Below, one piece after another: positions 6,815 to 18,100 of a stretch of DNA of 47,393 nucleotides; the stretch's first letter is position 1; every line of letters begins with the position of its first letter. The position numbers were made by a program, and so were the translations under genes. The stretch is taken from positions 1 to 47,393 of the forward strand of contig JALSHD010000160.1 of the NCBI GenBank assembly GCA_026982395.1, read 5' to 3'. The stretch is from Chromatiales bacterium. GTDB lineage: Bacteria; Pseudomonadota; Gammaproteobacteria; Thiohalospirales; Thiohalospiraceae. A model generated the notes under the pieces. The model searched no databases. It was not told the origin of the DNA and worked only from the letters and a program-made list of their open reading frames with translations.

Positions 6815-9800
6815 TAGTTTGTTGAACGTTTTCCAGACAGTTTTCGAAACAAATGCCCCAAATCGAACGAAACCGCCAGAATAGCGGGTATGGCAAATAA
6901 CGTAATGACAGTCGCAAATGCCAGCCCTGATGAAAGTGCCAGCGCCATGGGAGACACAAATGGATCCATTCCACCCCAGCCATAGGCTGTGGGCAACAGC
7001 CCCAGAACCGTGGTGGCCGCCGTCAGCACGACAGCCCGCAAACGGCGCCTGCCAGCCTGAATAATCGCCTCACGCCATGCAACTCCCTGTTCAATGGCGC
7101 GTTGCACAAACACCAGCAGTACCAGCGCACTGTTCACCACTACCCCTGACAGCGCTACCATCCCCATCAGCGAAAAGAAGGATAGCGGCATGGGTTTCCA
7201 GAACAGGTCATGGAGGTAGAAGCTGACAATGATGCCGATAGTGCCGAAGGGTATTGCAAGCAGGACAATCAGCGGGTATCCCAGGCTGTTGAACTGGATG
7301 GCAAGAATAAAAAATATTCCGACAATGGCAAACAGAAACGAGAACATGAGATCACGCACCGATTCCTGGTTTTTCTCCTCTTCTCCACCGTAGTTCACCG
7401 TAACCTTGTCATTTGCATCACCCAGCCACTGTGCCTCTTTCTCTTTTACCATCCGGTTGATCTCCACGCTGGTGAGGCGATCGGTATCAATATTTGCTGT
7501 GACAGTTACGACACGGATCCCTGCCTTGTGACGAATGGTCGAGTAACCCGGGTGCTCCTCGAAACGGGCGATTTTGGCCAGCGGTACCAGCCCGCCATGT
7601 TGATTTGGGATCTCCAGTTTATTGATCTGCTCCAGCTGCTTTTTTCCATAATCCGGAAAATGGATAGTGACATCGATCTCTTCGGTTCCCCGGCGCAAAG
7701 TGGAAACCACCAGCCCGTCCACCGCAGCACGAAGATGATTTGCTGCCGTGGCCAGATTGACTCCGGCATAGGCGGCCAGAGTCCGGTCCAGAACAACATG
7801 CAATTCATCATCCCCTCGCTGCAGCCCACTTTCCACCGAGGTGACCCCCTCAATCTGTTCCAGAAATGCCATCAACTGCCGGGCTGCGGATTCACCCGTT
7901 GCGCTGTTGTTACTGCTGAACTCCACCTCAAGGGGACGTCCGGTGGGTGGACCACCCTTTACCTCGGTAAAGGCGATTGTAAGCTCGGGAAACTGTGGCG
8001 GGATGTTTTTTGCCAGTTCATGCATATCCGTCATGGCGTCGTGTTCAGGACGGGACACTGCCGGCGTATAGAGAACTCGGATCTGTCCATACCTTGAACC
8101 TCGCTGGGTCAGGGGATCGCCCGCGTCGAGGGCAATCTGTCCGGTTGTAATGATTGTGGCCTCAAGATATTCCGGATCAATATTTTCCCGAACCTTTTTA
8201 TCGACTTTCAGCAACTTCTCCTGCATCTTTTCAAGAGTAATTCCGGAGGGTGCGGTAATACGCAGGATATACTGATCCACCCCCGCCGGAGGAAACAGTT
8301 GAAAGGACATGTGATTCTTGGCCAGCCAGATACTCCCCGCCAGCATCACAATTGAGAGCAGCACCGTCAACCAGCGTAGTTTGATCGCAATCTCCAGCAG
8401 TTTTGCATATCCATTTTCCATCGCAACAATCCACCTGCGCTCTTTGGGTTGTTTACGCGGGTTTGCTATATGTGCAACGTGACTGGGAAGAATGAAAAAA
8501 GACTCCAGCAGTGACAAGACCAGCATCAGGATAACCACCAATGGAATTGCAACAATAAACTTGCCGATGATTCCACTCATGAACAGCATCGGTAAAAAAG
8601 CTACGATAGTGGTGGCTACAGTAGCGGTTACAGGACCAATCAGCTCCATGGTACCTTTTACTGCGGCATCCAGCGGCTTGAGCCCCTTTTCCATATGATA
8701 GGTGATGTTCTCACCGATGATAATGGCATCATCCACCATCATTCCCAATACCATGATAAAACCCAGCATGGAGATAAGGTTGAGCGTAATTCCGGACAAG
8801 TAGAGTATGTAAAGACCACCAAAAAAGATAATCGGAAGCCCCCAGGTAGTGGTAACAGCGACTGATGGACGCAAAAACAGAAACAGCGACAAAAACACCA
8901 GCACAATCCCGGCAGCACCATTGTTGGTCAGAACGCCCAGGCGCATGCGGGTGAAGCGCGAAAAATCCTCAAATGTCTCGATATGAACCTGTTCACCGTA
9001 GATCTCCGGCACCCTCTCCAGATAGGCACGCAAGGTGTCTACAACATCAATAATATCCGCATCTGTTTTTTTCAGAATGATCATGCTGAGCGCGGTCTCT
9101 CCGCTCACGTTATACAGCGTGTGCGCATCAGCCAGTGTCTCTGTGACGGTTGCAATATCTCCCAACCGCAGCGTATCTCCCCGATCATTTGCCCGCAAAA
9201 CCAGACTGGCAACATCCTCGCTGTTTCTGAACTCGCCCACAATACGCAGCGCTTTCTGTCCGCTATCCGTATCCAGTTCGCCAACGGGAGCATTGATATT
9301 CCAGCTGCGCAGCAGGTCACTGACTTCCGCAATCGAGACCCGATGCCGGTGCATCCTGTCCGGATCTACCACAATGCGAAGTTCAGCCTTTCTGTCGCCC
9401 TGGATCTGCACCATTGCCACTCCGTCCAGATTAAGCAGATCCTGCTCGATCCGGTCACCCAGCCGCTTGAGTTCTACCGGGGAGATCGGAGCAGAGACAG
9501 CCAGCCGGATTACCGGAAATACACTCCCGTCGATCTCGAGAACATAGGGCTGCCTCGGCAGATCATCCGGCAGCTCGGCACGATCTACCGCCAGCTGCAC
9601 ATCGCTGGTGATGCGATCACGATTGGTTGCATCGGGATCCAGATCCAGCGTAATGGTCCCTGAACCGGGAAAGGATACTGAAATCATTTTGTCGATGCCG
9701 TTGAGTGCCTTTATCTCCTGTTCAATCGGTGTGATTACCAGCCGCTCGACCTCTTCAGGTGTAGCTCCGGGATAGGTTACACCGATCTGGATTTGATCGA

Positions 9801-9927
9801 GATTGACATTGGGAAAGGCTTCGCGATTTATTTCATAAGCGGCAAACAGCCCCAGCAACATAATCCCGATCGAGATCAGATTGACCAGCAGGCCGCGTTC
9901 TACAAAAAACCGGATCAGATTTGTCAT
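6814..9927 (-). CDS. RND efflux transporter permease
   Basis: 1037 residues, the usual length for an AcrB-type proton-driven pump in the inner membrane with large periplasmic loops. The N-terminal helix starts at MTNLIRFFVERGLLVNLISIG. The first periplasmic block includes REAFPNVNLDQIQIGVTYPGATPEEVE. The TM4 motif GMMVDDAIIIGENI (about residue 395) carries the two aspartates that relay protons. The second half repeats this plan and ends with a TM block containing GGMDPFVSPMALALSSGLAFATVITL. The ATG overlaps the stop of the TolC-type gene (ATGA). It resembles the divergent RND group with poorly known substrates. No periplasmic adaptor gene is next to it. Confidence 0.9.
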   Translation of the reverse strand: MTNLIRFFVERGLLVNLISIGIMLLGLFAAYEINREAFPNVNLDQIQIGVTYPGATPEEVERLVITPIEQEIKALNGIDKMISVSFPGSGTITLDLDPDATNRDRITSDVQLAVDRAELPDDLPRQPYVLEIDGSVFPVIRLAVSAPISPVELKRLGDRIEQDLLNLDGVAMVQIQGDRKAELRIVVDPDRMHRHRVSIAEVSDLLRSWNINAPVGELDTDSGQKALRIVGEFRNSEDVASLVLRANDRGDTLRLGDIATVTETLADAHTLYNVSGETALSMIILKKTDADIIDVVDTLRAYLERVPEIYGEQVHIETFEDFSRFTRMRLGVLTNNGAAGIVLVFLSLFLFLRPSVAVTTTWGLPIIFFGGLYILYLSGITLNLISMLGFIMVLGMMVDDAIIIGENITYHMEKGLKPLDAAVKGTMELIGPVTATVATTIVAFLPMLFMSGIIGKFIVAIPLVVILMLVLSLLESFFILPSHVAHIANPRKQPKERRWIVAMENGYAKLLEIAIKLRWLTVLLSIVMLAGSIWLAKNHMSFQLFPPAGVDQYILRITAPSGITLEKMQEKLLKVDKKVRENIDPEYLEATIITTGQIALDAGDPLTQRGSRYGQIRVLYTPAVSRPEHDAMTDMHELAKNIPPQFPELTIAFTEVKGGPPTGRPLEVEFSSNNSATGESAARQLMAFLEQIEGVTSVESGLQRGDDELHVVLDRTLAAYAGVNLATAANHLRAAVDGLVVSTLRRGTEEIDVTIHFPDYGKKQLEQINKLEIPNQHGGLVPLAKIARFEEHPGYSTIRHKAGIRVVTVTANIDTDRLTSVEINRMVKEKEAQWLGDANDKVTVNYGGEEEKNQESVRDLMFSFLFAIVGIFFILAIQFNSLGYPLIVLLAIPFGTIGIIVSFYLHDLFWKPMPLSFFSLMGMVALSGVVVNSALVLLVFVQRAIEQGVAWREAIIQAGRRRLRAVVLTAATTVLGLLPTAYGWGGMDPFVSPMALALSSGLAFATVITLFAIPAILAVSFDLGHLFRKLSGKRSTN

Positions 9928-11339
9928 GGATAAAGTTTTCCGCGTAACAGGGCCAGTGTCGCATATCGTTTCAACAGCTCCACACGCTGCTGTTGAAGCG
10001 CCAGTTCGGCGGCTTGCAGCTCCGCCTCGTGCTGTATCATTATATTGGTGTCCATGTGTGCCTCCCGGTACAGGCGCTCCGATTCATGATACTTGGCTGT
10101 TTCGCTGGCCAGGCGCTGCTCATGGGTTTGCACTGTTTGCCGGTTCTCCACTATCTCCGCAACCAGACCGGAGATCCGGTAGCGTAGTTGGTAACGTATA
10201 TTTTCCATCTCTTGCAATACCCTGTCCCGCTCCAGTTGTGCCTGGTAGAGAGCCGCATCAAACCCCCTGTGATCAAGTGCCCGCTGATACTCAATGTTGA
10301 CTCCACCGGCGAGATCAGTTTTATTCAAGGAGCCTCCACCCGTATCTCCCGCCAAATTTCGTATACCAGCAGAAACAACCAGATCCAGTGTATTCCTGTG
10401 AGCATTTCTGCGTTGCTCAATCATGGCGCGAGCAATCTCCAGGCGCCCCTGCTCCCGGTTCAGGGCAGGGCTGTGAAGCACCGCATCAGCAACAAATGAA
10501 TCGATATCACTGGCCGACAGAGGGAATGTCTCCAGCAGGGAAAGCGGACGGATTTCGTTATCCCAGGGCTTTCCGGAAAACCGGTTGAGTGCGACTTGCT
10601 GTTGTTTCCAAATCAGCTGAAGTGATTGCCAGGAAGCCTGCTCAGCACGAAGCCGGGCTTCGGCTTGAAGACGATCTTTCTCCTCCGCCAGACCCAGTTG
10701 GACTCTTTTTCCAATATATTTTTTCAACCGCCTGGCGCGATCAATGGCATATTGGCTGTTCTCAATCCGGTAGCGAGTAAACAGGGCAGAGTAAAACAGA
10801 TCGACTACCTGCGAGGCCAACTGATCCTGGCGCTCTCTGCGGTTTGCCTGAGCAATATCCACCCGTGTCCCCGCAATAATCAAACCCTGGTTGAATTCTG
10901 GGTTCCCTTCACCTCGCCAAAAGGGTTTCCGATAGTTCAGATCTATATTGATGTTATTGGCAGGGTTGGGGTAACCTCGAAAAAAGGAACCACCGGAATT
11001 GTCTTCCCGCCGGTATGAGGCAGACAGACCGATACGCTCTCCCGTTATCAGCGTCCGGTTAAGTTCACCCGCCACGCTAAAATTATCACTCGAAGTGCCG
11101 ATAAAAGACAGGTCACGAGAGTATCCGCTCTTTCCTCTCAGCACAAGGCCGATCTGGCTCTCTATCTGTGGCAGCTCTTGCCGGGCATGCTCCACATCCA
11201 GATCGGCCAGTATCATATCGGGATAGTTATCGAGCATCCGTTGCAGCAGTTGGCCCAGCGTAAGCTCTTCGATAGCAATTGCAAAGGCGGGAAATATCAG
11301 CAGGCTGGCGGAAAATAGAGAGAGAAAAAAAAATTTCAT
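9924..11339 (-). CDS. TolC-family outer-membrane channel protein
   Basis: About 471 residues. A signal peptide (MKFFFLSLFSASLLIFPAFA) opens the protein, followed by the two OEP repeats of the TolC fold: a first helical pair near residues 30-230 (LTLGQLLQRMLDNYP) and a second near 290-465, ending AALALQQQRVELL-like (here AELALQQQRVELLKRYATL). Trimers of this family form the exit duct for RND or ABC exporters. I start at the ATG at 11339 because the signal peptide begins there; the frame runs back to a TTG at 11423, which would put 28 extra residues before it. No start has a strong Shine-Dalgarno sequence. It is the first gene of the operon with the RND pump and YihY. Confidence 0.85.
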   Translation of the reverse strand: MKFFFLSLFSASLLIFPAFAIAIEELTLGQLLQRMLDNYPDMILADLDVEHARQELPQIESQIGLVLRGKSGYSRDLSFIGTSSDNFSVAGELNRTLITGERIGLSASYRREDNSGGSFFRGYPNPANNINIDLNYRKPFWRGEGNPEFNQGLIIAGTRVDIAQANRRERQDQLASQVVDLFYSALFTRYRIENSQYAIDRARRLKKYIGKRVQLGLAEEKDRLQAEARLRAEQASWQSLQLIWKQQQVALNRFSGKPWDNEIRPLSLLETFPLSASDIDSFVADAVLHSPALNREQGRLEIARAMIEQRRNAHRNTLDLVVSAGIRNLAGDTGGGSLNKTDLAGGVNIEYQRALDHRGFDAALYQAQLERDRVLQEMENIRYQLRYRISGLVAEIVENRQTVQTHEQRLASETAKYHESERLYREAHMDTNIMIQHEAELQAAELALQQQRVELLKRYATLALLRGKLYP

Positions 11340-11542
11340 TGTTTGTCTGACAGGAATCAAGGGCATGCGTTTGCACAGATAATTTATTATAGCGGGGAAA
11401 AAACCCGTTATGACAAAAGACAACGAAACAGCAGCAGGTAAGAGGCTCAGGGCAAGCAGGCCGTAATGCGCTGTAATATATAATATATTACATCATCGCG
11501 CAGTATAAAAACCATGATAATTGCCAGCGCAATGCGCCAGCG

Positions 11543-11590
11543 ACAAACCCTGGTTTTTCATGTTGAAAGAGTCACAAAGGCAGGGTTTGT
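11543..11590. repeat. 10-bp inverted repeat just downstream of tRNA-Ser
   Basis: ACAAACCCTG (11543-11552) and CAGGGTTTGT (11581-11590) are perfect inverted copies 28 bases apart. Beside them, TTTTTCAT and ATGAAAAA form a second pair offset in the same direction, so both cannot pair fully at once. It could help end the tRNA transcript, but no U tract follows. Confidence 0.4.
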
Positions 11591-11598
11591 ATGAAAAA

Positions 11599-11691
11599 TG
11601 GCGGAGAGGGCGGGATTCGAACCCGCGCGGGACGTTAAAGCCCCCAACCGATTTCGAGTCGGTGCCGGTATGACCGCTTCGGTACCTCTCC
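11599..11691 (-). tRNA. tRNA-Ser (anticodon CGA)
   Basis: On the minus strand GGAGAGG (11691-11685) pairs with CCTCTCC to close the acceptor stem, followed by G and an encoded CCA (11601-11599). The anticodon stem ACCGA/TCGGT encloses the loop CTCGAAA, giving anticodon CGA, which reads UCG. The long variable arm between TTGGGGGC and GTCCC, and the T arm GCGGGTTCGAATCCCGC, are those of a class II serine tRNA. It stands alone, between the pump operon and mltF. Confidence 0.95.
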
Positions 11692-11974
11692 AATCGATAA
11701 TAGGATACGCGTTTATATCTGTGCCAACAAGTCAGTAATATCTTTCAATTTGCGAGAATCATTTTGAACAAAAAAGAGATATCCGGTTCAAATTCCCATA
11801 TCAATCCTTCAAAACGGAAACGTTCTGTTGCACACTAACACCAGGCTTGTCTGTGACACCTGACTTGAGGACATCTCTTAAAAACAGAGGGGATCTGAAG
11901 ATATCGATGTATACAACCAGCAATTTTAACCAACCTCCCGGACTGAAGCTGCTTAACCTAAAAAACCCAGGACT

Positions 11975-13360
11975 ATGCGCACACTCCTGAAGGTTTTTCT
12001 TTTTTGCATGATTGTACTGACCGGGGTTCTTTATATTCAGCCGGCAAAAGAGTTAACCCAGCTTGAAGATGTTCTGCAGAACAATCGGCTGGTGGTTGTA
12101 ACCCGGACTGCTGCCAGTATCTATTATGAGGATCCGTCCGGTCCGGCAGGAGTGGAGTTTGACCTAGTGAAAATGTTTGCTGAACGGCTCCATGTCGAAC
12201 TGAAATTTATTGTCGCTTCCGATCTTGAGCAAGTATTTTCCGCCCTGGCGCAAGGAAAGGCCCATTTTGCCGCCGCCGGACTGAGCCGGACCCAGGACCG
12301 TACAAAGCTGTTGCGGTTCACTCCACCTTATCAACACATCGTGCAGCAATTGATCTATCGGCAAGGTACCCCGCGCCCCAAAGACATAGGTGATTTGAAT
12401 GGCGGAAATCTGGTTGTAGTCGCGGGAAGCAGTCATATCGAACGATTACATGAATTGCGTCGGCAATATCCGGATCTGAGTTGGGAAGAGAGTCAAAAAC
12501 TAAACAACGACGAATTGCTGCAAAAAGTGGAAACGAAACAGATTGACTATACCGTTGCAGACTCCAATGAACTACGTATTAGCCGCCGATTTTACCCTCA
12601 CATTCGAGTCGCCTTTGAGATTAGCGAAAAACAACCTGTGGGCTGGGCTTTTTCAGTCAAGGCCGACGACAGCCTGTACCAGGAGGCAGTCAATTTTTTT
12701 ATAGATATATATAACAGCGGAGTCCTCGAGCAGATTCTGGAGCGTTACTATGGACATATCGGAGAGTTTGATTATGTGGAAACCACCTCATTCATGGCTC
12801 ATATTAAAAAACGTTTACCCAAGTATCGTGAGCTGTTCCAGATAGCCGCAAAAAGACACCGGTTCGACTGGCGCTTGCTGGCAGCTATGGCTTATCAGGA
12901 GTCACACTGGAATCCCCGGGCGATATCGCCTACCGGCGTTCGCGGTATTATGATGTTGACCCGAATTACTGCAAAACAGATGGGGGTGAAAAACCGCATT
13001 GATCCTGCACAAAGTATTCGTGGTGGCTCCCATTACCTTCGCCAGCTAAAGGATCGGCTTCCTCGGAAAATTCGCGAACCGGACAGGAACTGGTTTGCAC
13101 TGGCTGCATATAATATCGGCTACGGACATCTTATGGATGCCCGAAAAATCACGCGGCAAACCGGAGGAAACCCCGATATCTGGATGGATTTGAAGAAAAA
13201 ACTGCCGCTGTTACGAGACCAAAAGTGGTACAAGAATACTGTTTACGGATTTGCACGCGGTGATGAAGCAGTGCAATACGTGGAGAACATTCGCAGCTAT
13301 TACCAGATGCTGTTGAAGGAGTTCGCTGATCCCGGTTTGGAAATGACTGAAAAAAGCTGA
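11975..13360 (+). CDS. mltF: Membrane-bound lytic murein transglycosylase F
   Basis: 461 residues. An N-terminal hydrophobic segment (about 5-22) directs export or outer-membrane anchoring. Residues 35-265 are a periplasmic solute-binding-like domain (SBP_bac_3), with EFDLVKMFAERLHVEL near 61-76. Residues 285-445 are a goose-type lysozyme (SLT) domain with catalytic Glu in AMAYQESHWNP (E309), then SPTGVRGIMMLT and the WFALAAYNIGYGH motif. It cleaves peptidoglycan strands to 1,6-anhydro ends during wall growth. The start at 11975 has AGGA close upstream. It is convergent with tadA; mltF and purL are neighbours in many gammaproteobacteria. No lipobox is obvious. Confidence 0.92.
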   Translation: MRTLLKVFLFCMIVLTGVLYIQPAKELTQLEDVLQNNRLVVVTRTAASIYYEDPSGPAGVEFDLVKMFAERLHVELKFIVASDLEQVFSALAQGKAHFAAAGLSRTQDRTKLLRFTPPYQHIVQQLIYRQGTPRPKDIGDLNGGNLVVVAGSSHIERLHELRRQYPDLSWEESQKLNNDELLQKVETKQIDYTVADSNELRISRRFYPHIRVAFEISEKQPVGWAFSVKADDSLYQEAVNFFIDIYNSGVLEQILERYYGHIGEFDYVETTSFMAHIKKRLPKYRELFQIAAKRHRFDWRLLAAMAYQESHWNPRAISPTGVRGIMMLTRITAKQMGVKNRIDPAQSIRGGSHYLRQLKDRLPRKIREPDRNWFALAAYNIGYGHLMDARKITRQTGGNPDIWMDLKKKLPLLRDQKWYKNTVYGFARGDEAVQYVENIRSYYQMLLKEFADPGLEMTEKS

Positions 13361-13376
13361 TCAAATAGCTGTCATT

Positions 13377-13871
<495 letters not shown>

Positions 13872-13938
13872 TTAACATTCTCTTGAAGGAGCTGTGATCT
13901 CCTTGCTTTTTTTGAAAATGAACTGGATTGACATGACA

Positions 13939-15030
13939 CTAGATATCGAGCTCACCATCGACCAGGAACCAGTTTTGTACATCAAGAACCATGTTTTTCG
14001 TCGATTCGGGAACTGTCTCGTCCATAGAAACAAGAAAAGCCCGCGTGTTGGGGCGCTTGATAAAATGTTGAGACTTAAGGACCCTGGCCAAAAAACTGTT
14101 TCCAACATAAACAACTGAAATCGAGTAGTGTCGCTCCTTGCGCATACGCTCAGCAAAGGCGAAAAGCAGAAGATCAAGATCACAGTTGAAATTGCAAAAA
14201 AGGTCAGCAACCAAAACTATGTTGTCCTTTACGTAGTAAACAACATAACCAAAAAGCTGTTCCTCGTTTGTAGCACGCTCTCCCTTCCGCGGCAATTGAC
14301 GGTAGACACAAAAAAACCGGTAATTATTCTGGGGAAAATCGGCATAGCGCCAATTGAGATAGGCAGAACTGCGCACACCAGTTATGTAACCGGGCTGCGT
14401 TTCGGTCCAAAGCTTGTCAAAAGCTTCGTCTGCTCTATCGGCAATACGTACCCGAAAATCCCGTGGGCTTTTCAAATTGGTTAGCCGGTCATTAAACCGC
14501 AATCCAACATCAATCACTGATGATACCAGCCTGGCCACCCCGGGAGATGCAATGCGCTCGCGAACCTTGTATTCCGAGCGCAATGGCTTGATCCAGAGCT
14601 GGACTTCACCAACAGCCTGATAGCGAATACGGCGAAAAATCGGCAATGCAGCGTTGCTGGGGTAACAATACCTTAAATCGAAACCGGCCGACGATCCCCC
14701 CTTGGCTACCGCCCTCTGAATAGCAATAGCAGCACCAGCTGTACGATGTTTTTCGTTTACCGCAAAGTCTGAATGAATTCCGCAAATCTTGTTCTCTCCT
14801 TCCACAAGCATCTGGTGCGGAACAATTGAACCACAGCCAATGACTTCCCCCGACGAATCATCAGAACAAAGCCAGGTAAGCGTAGAGCCATTTGGTTTCT
14901 GTTCATAGAGCCAACGCAGGCGTTCAGCAGCAACTTGGGCAACTCCGGCATCTGTCATATTGTCGCACCACAGTTCGACCAATACATTATGATGCTGCTC
15001 CAGCTTCATCGATTCAACCTGGTAACCCAT
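13939..15030 (-). CDS. GNAT-fold N-acetyltransferase, surface-polysaccharide type
   Basis: 363 residues. The N-terminal 160 residues look like a GNAT acyltransferase domain: GEVIGCGSIVPHQMLV near 60, CGIHSDFAVNEKHRTAGAAIAIQRA near 83-107 as the acetyl-CoA loop region, and YPSNAALPIFRRIRYQAVGEV near 122. The second half (SSAYLNWRYADFPQNNYRFF near 220) resembles a second GNAT fold seen in enzymes of exopolysaccharide clusters. AGGGG stands eight bases before the ATG. The gene sits between tadA and purL, two housekeeping genes usually close together, and was probably inserted there. Its substrate is unknown; the PrsK/PrsR and EpsB-type genes 4-9 kb away make sugar or peptide acylation plausible. 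Confidence 0.65.
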   Translation of the reverse strand: MGYQVESMKLEQHHNVLVELWCDNMTDAGVAQVAAERLRWLYEQKPNGSTLTWLCSDDSSGEVIGCGSIVPHQMLVEGENKICGIHSDFAVNEKHRTAGAAIAIQRAVAKGGSSAGFDLRYCYPSNAALPIFRRIRYQAVGEVQLWIKPLRSEYKVRERIASPGVARLVSSVIDVGLRFNDRLTNLKSPRDFRVRIADRADEAFDKLWTETQPGYITGVRSSAYLNWRYADFPQNNYRFFCVYRQLPRKGERATNEEQLFGYVVYYVKDNIVLVADLFCNFNCDLDLLLFAFAERMRKERHYSISVVYVGNSFLARVLKSQHFIKRPNTRAFLVSMDETVPESTKNMVLDVQNWFLVDGELDI

Positions 15031-15064
15031 CCTTGCAACCCCTGCTTTTTTACTCGTTTAGAAT

Positions 15065-15098
15065 ATTACCAACCCGGTAACAATATATATTGTATTCT
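15065..15098. repeat. Partial copy (left arm) of the 2042-2287 repeat
   Basis: AACCCGGTAACAATATATAT followed by TGTATTC matches the end of the element at 2042-2287 (AACCCGGCAACAATATATAT then CGTATTC) with two differences over 27 bases. The inner arm and the right half are missing. It lies in the short gap between purL and the GNAT gene. Confidence 0.65.
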
Positions 15099-15123
15099 GC
15101 TGCTGCCCTTGTTTTATTGGCTA

Positions 15124-18100
15124 TTAACCAATCCAGCAGCGCGCATTTCGAAACATGCGCAGCCACGGTCCATCCTCACTCCAGTCATCGGGGTACCATG
15201 AGTTCTGCATCGCCCGGAACACCCGTTCGGGATGAGGCATCATGATGGTAAACCTTCCGTCAGGCGTGGTAAGACCTGTAATACCAAGGGGTGAACCGTT
15301 GGGATTGGCCGGGTAGTTCTCAGTAGGATCTCCGTAGTTATCCACATAGCGCAAAACCGCCAACTGCTCCCGTAGCACACGAACCGGGCCGTTGTCTTCG
15401 GTAAATTCGGCCCGCCCTTCACCATGCGAAACAACAATGGGAAGCTTTGAGCCTTCCATTCCTCGCAGAAACAGGGAGCTGGATTTCAGCACCTCCACCA
15501 TGACCAGGCGCGCCTCGAACTGTTCGGACAGATTGTGTCGGAACCGCGGCCACTGTTCACTGCCGGGAATCAGCTCTCGCAAGCCAGACATCATCTGGCA
15601 GCCATTGCAAACTCCGAGACTGAAACTGTCACCGCGCTGGAAAAAAGCGGCAAACTGATCCCGGGCACGACTGTTGAACAGGATGGATTTTGCCCATCCC
15701 TGCCCTGCTCCCAGCACATCACCAAAAGAGAACCCGCCGCACGCCACCATGCCTTTAAATTCTGACAGTTCGATCTGGCCACCAACAATATCACTCATGT
15801 GGACATCGATTGCGGCAAAGCCGGCACGGTCGAATGCAGCCGCCATCTCAATGTGGCCGTTAACCCCCTGCTCTCGCAGGATAGCAATGCGTGGCCGCGC
15901 TCCTTTGTTAATAAACGGTGCGGAAATATTATCGTCCGGATCAAAACCCGGTTCGGCAAACAGGCCCGGATCATCCGCATCCAGTAACTGATCATACTCC
16001 TGACGGGCACACTCTGGATTGTCACGCAGAAACCGCATATGAAAACTGGTCTGTGACCAGGCGCGGTGCAGTTCGACACGCTGCTCGGCCAGTACCGTTT
16101 CGCCACCGTGTTTGAAAACAAGAGTGTCGTCATCATTAAACGTGCCAACAAGATGACTATGTTTGCCCAACCCAGCGTCATGCAACCATGCCAGCACCTC
16201 ATCGAGATCGGTATGACGAACCTGAATAACGGCACCCAGCTCCTCGCTGAACAGAGCCGCCAGTGGGTCCTGATCCAGTTCATCCAGAACAACATCGATG
16301 CCACAATGACCGGCAAAGGCCATCTCTGCAATGGTAGCGAACAGCCCCCCGTCAGAACGGTCATGGTAGGCAACAATCAACCCCCGCTCGTTGAGCAGTT
16401 GCAGGGTTTCGAAAAAACTCCTGAACTGGCTTGGATCATCCAGATCAGGAACATGATGACCTGTTTCACTGAATACCTGGGTCAGCGCAGACGCACCCAG
16501 CCGGTTTTGACCTTTACCCAGATCGATCAGAATCAACTCTCCGTCAATATCGGGGCGCAACTGCGGGGTCAGTGTCTTATGCACATTCTGCACCCGGCCA
16601 AAAGCAGAAATTATCAGCGACAAGGGAGCAGTAACAGTACGCTCCTTGCCGCTGGCCTCCCATACCGTTTTCATGGAGAGAGAGTCCTTGCCCACCGGAA
16701 TCGCGATCCCCAGCTCGGGACACAGCTCCATGCCCACCGCCTTTACCGCATCATACAGACCCGCCTCCTCGCCGGGATGCCCGGCAGCTGCCATCCAGTT
16801 GGCGGACAACACCACATCTTCCAGCGAATCGATGCGGGCAGCGGCCAGATTGGTCAGCGCTTCACCTACCGCCATACGCGCGGCGGCAGCATGATGTAAT
16901 ACCGCCAGCGGCGTGCGCTCTCCCAGCGACATCGCCTCACCTGTGCAGCCATAAAATGAGGAGCTGGTAACAGCGACGTCCGCTACCGGCACCTGCCAGG
17001 GGCCCACCATCTGATCGCGCACCACCTGGCCGGTAACACTGCGATCGCCGATGGTAATCAGAAAACTCTTGTCAGCAACGGCGGGCAAACGCAGGATCCG
17101 ATAGGCCGCATCACGAATATCAATACCAACGGTTTGAAAATCCTGCTTGTGAAACGGATAGTGGTGTACCTCGCGCAGCATCTTGGGCGGTTTGCCCAGC
17201 AACACCTCGAGCGGCATATCAATGGGAGTATTGTCAAAATAGCCGTCTCCCACAATCAGCTGCCGCTCGCCGGTTGCCTCGCCAATCACGGCCCAGGGAC
17301 AGCGCTCCCGCTCGCAGATAGCGGTGAAACGGCTCAATTTTTCAGTGGAGACAGCCATGACATAACGTTCCTGCGCCTCGTTGCACCAAATCTCCATCGG
17401 TGACATACCAGGCTCATCACAAGGGATGGTGCGCAGTTCGAAGCGAGCACCCCGGGCGCTATCGTTTACCAGTTCCGGCATGGCATTGGAAAGGCCGCCA
17501 GCACCGACATCATGAATGGAAATGATCGGATTGTCCGCACCCAGTTGCCAGCAGTAATCGATGACCTCCTGGCAACGCCGTTCCATTTCCGGATTGCCGC
17601 GCTGTACCGAGGCAAAATCGAGATCCTCGATACTCTCCCCGCTGGCCATGCTTGAAGCTGCACCTCCTCCCAAACCAATCAGCATCGTAGGACCACCAAG
17701 CACAATCAGCTGCGCTCCCGGGGGAATATCCTCCTTTTCAACCTGTTCAGCACGGATATTTCCCACTCCCCCTGCCAGCATGACTGGTTTGTGATAGCCT
17801 CGTATCTCCTTGCCTTCAGGGCCGGCAACCTCCGCCTCGAAGGTGCGAAAATAACCACAGATATTAGGGCGGCCAAACTCGTTGTTGAATGCAGCCGCAC
17901 CAATGGGAGCTTCCAGCATTATCTCCAGCGCCGATGCAATTCGCTCCGGTTTGCCGTAGTCATGCTCCCACGGCTGGACAGCCTGCGGCAGACGCAGGTT
18001 GGATACCGAGAAGCCGGTCAGCCCCGCTTTTGGCCTTGAGCCACGACCGGTTGCCCCTTCGTCCCGAATCTCGCCACCGGAGCCGGTCGCGGCGCCGGGA

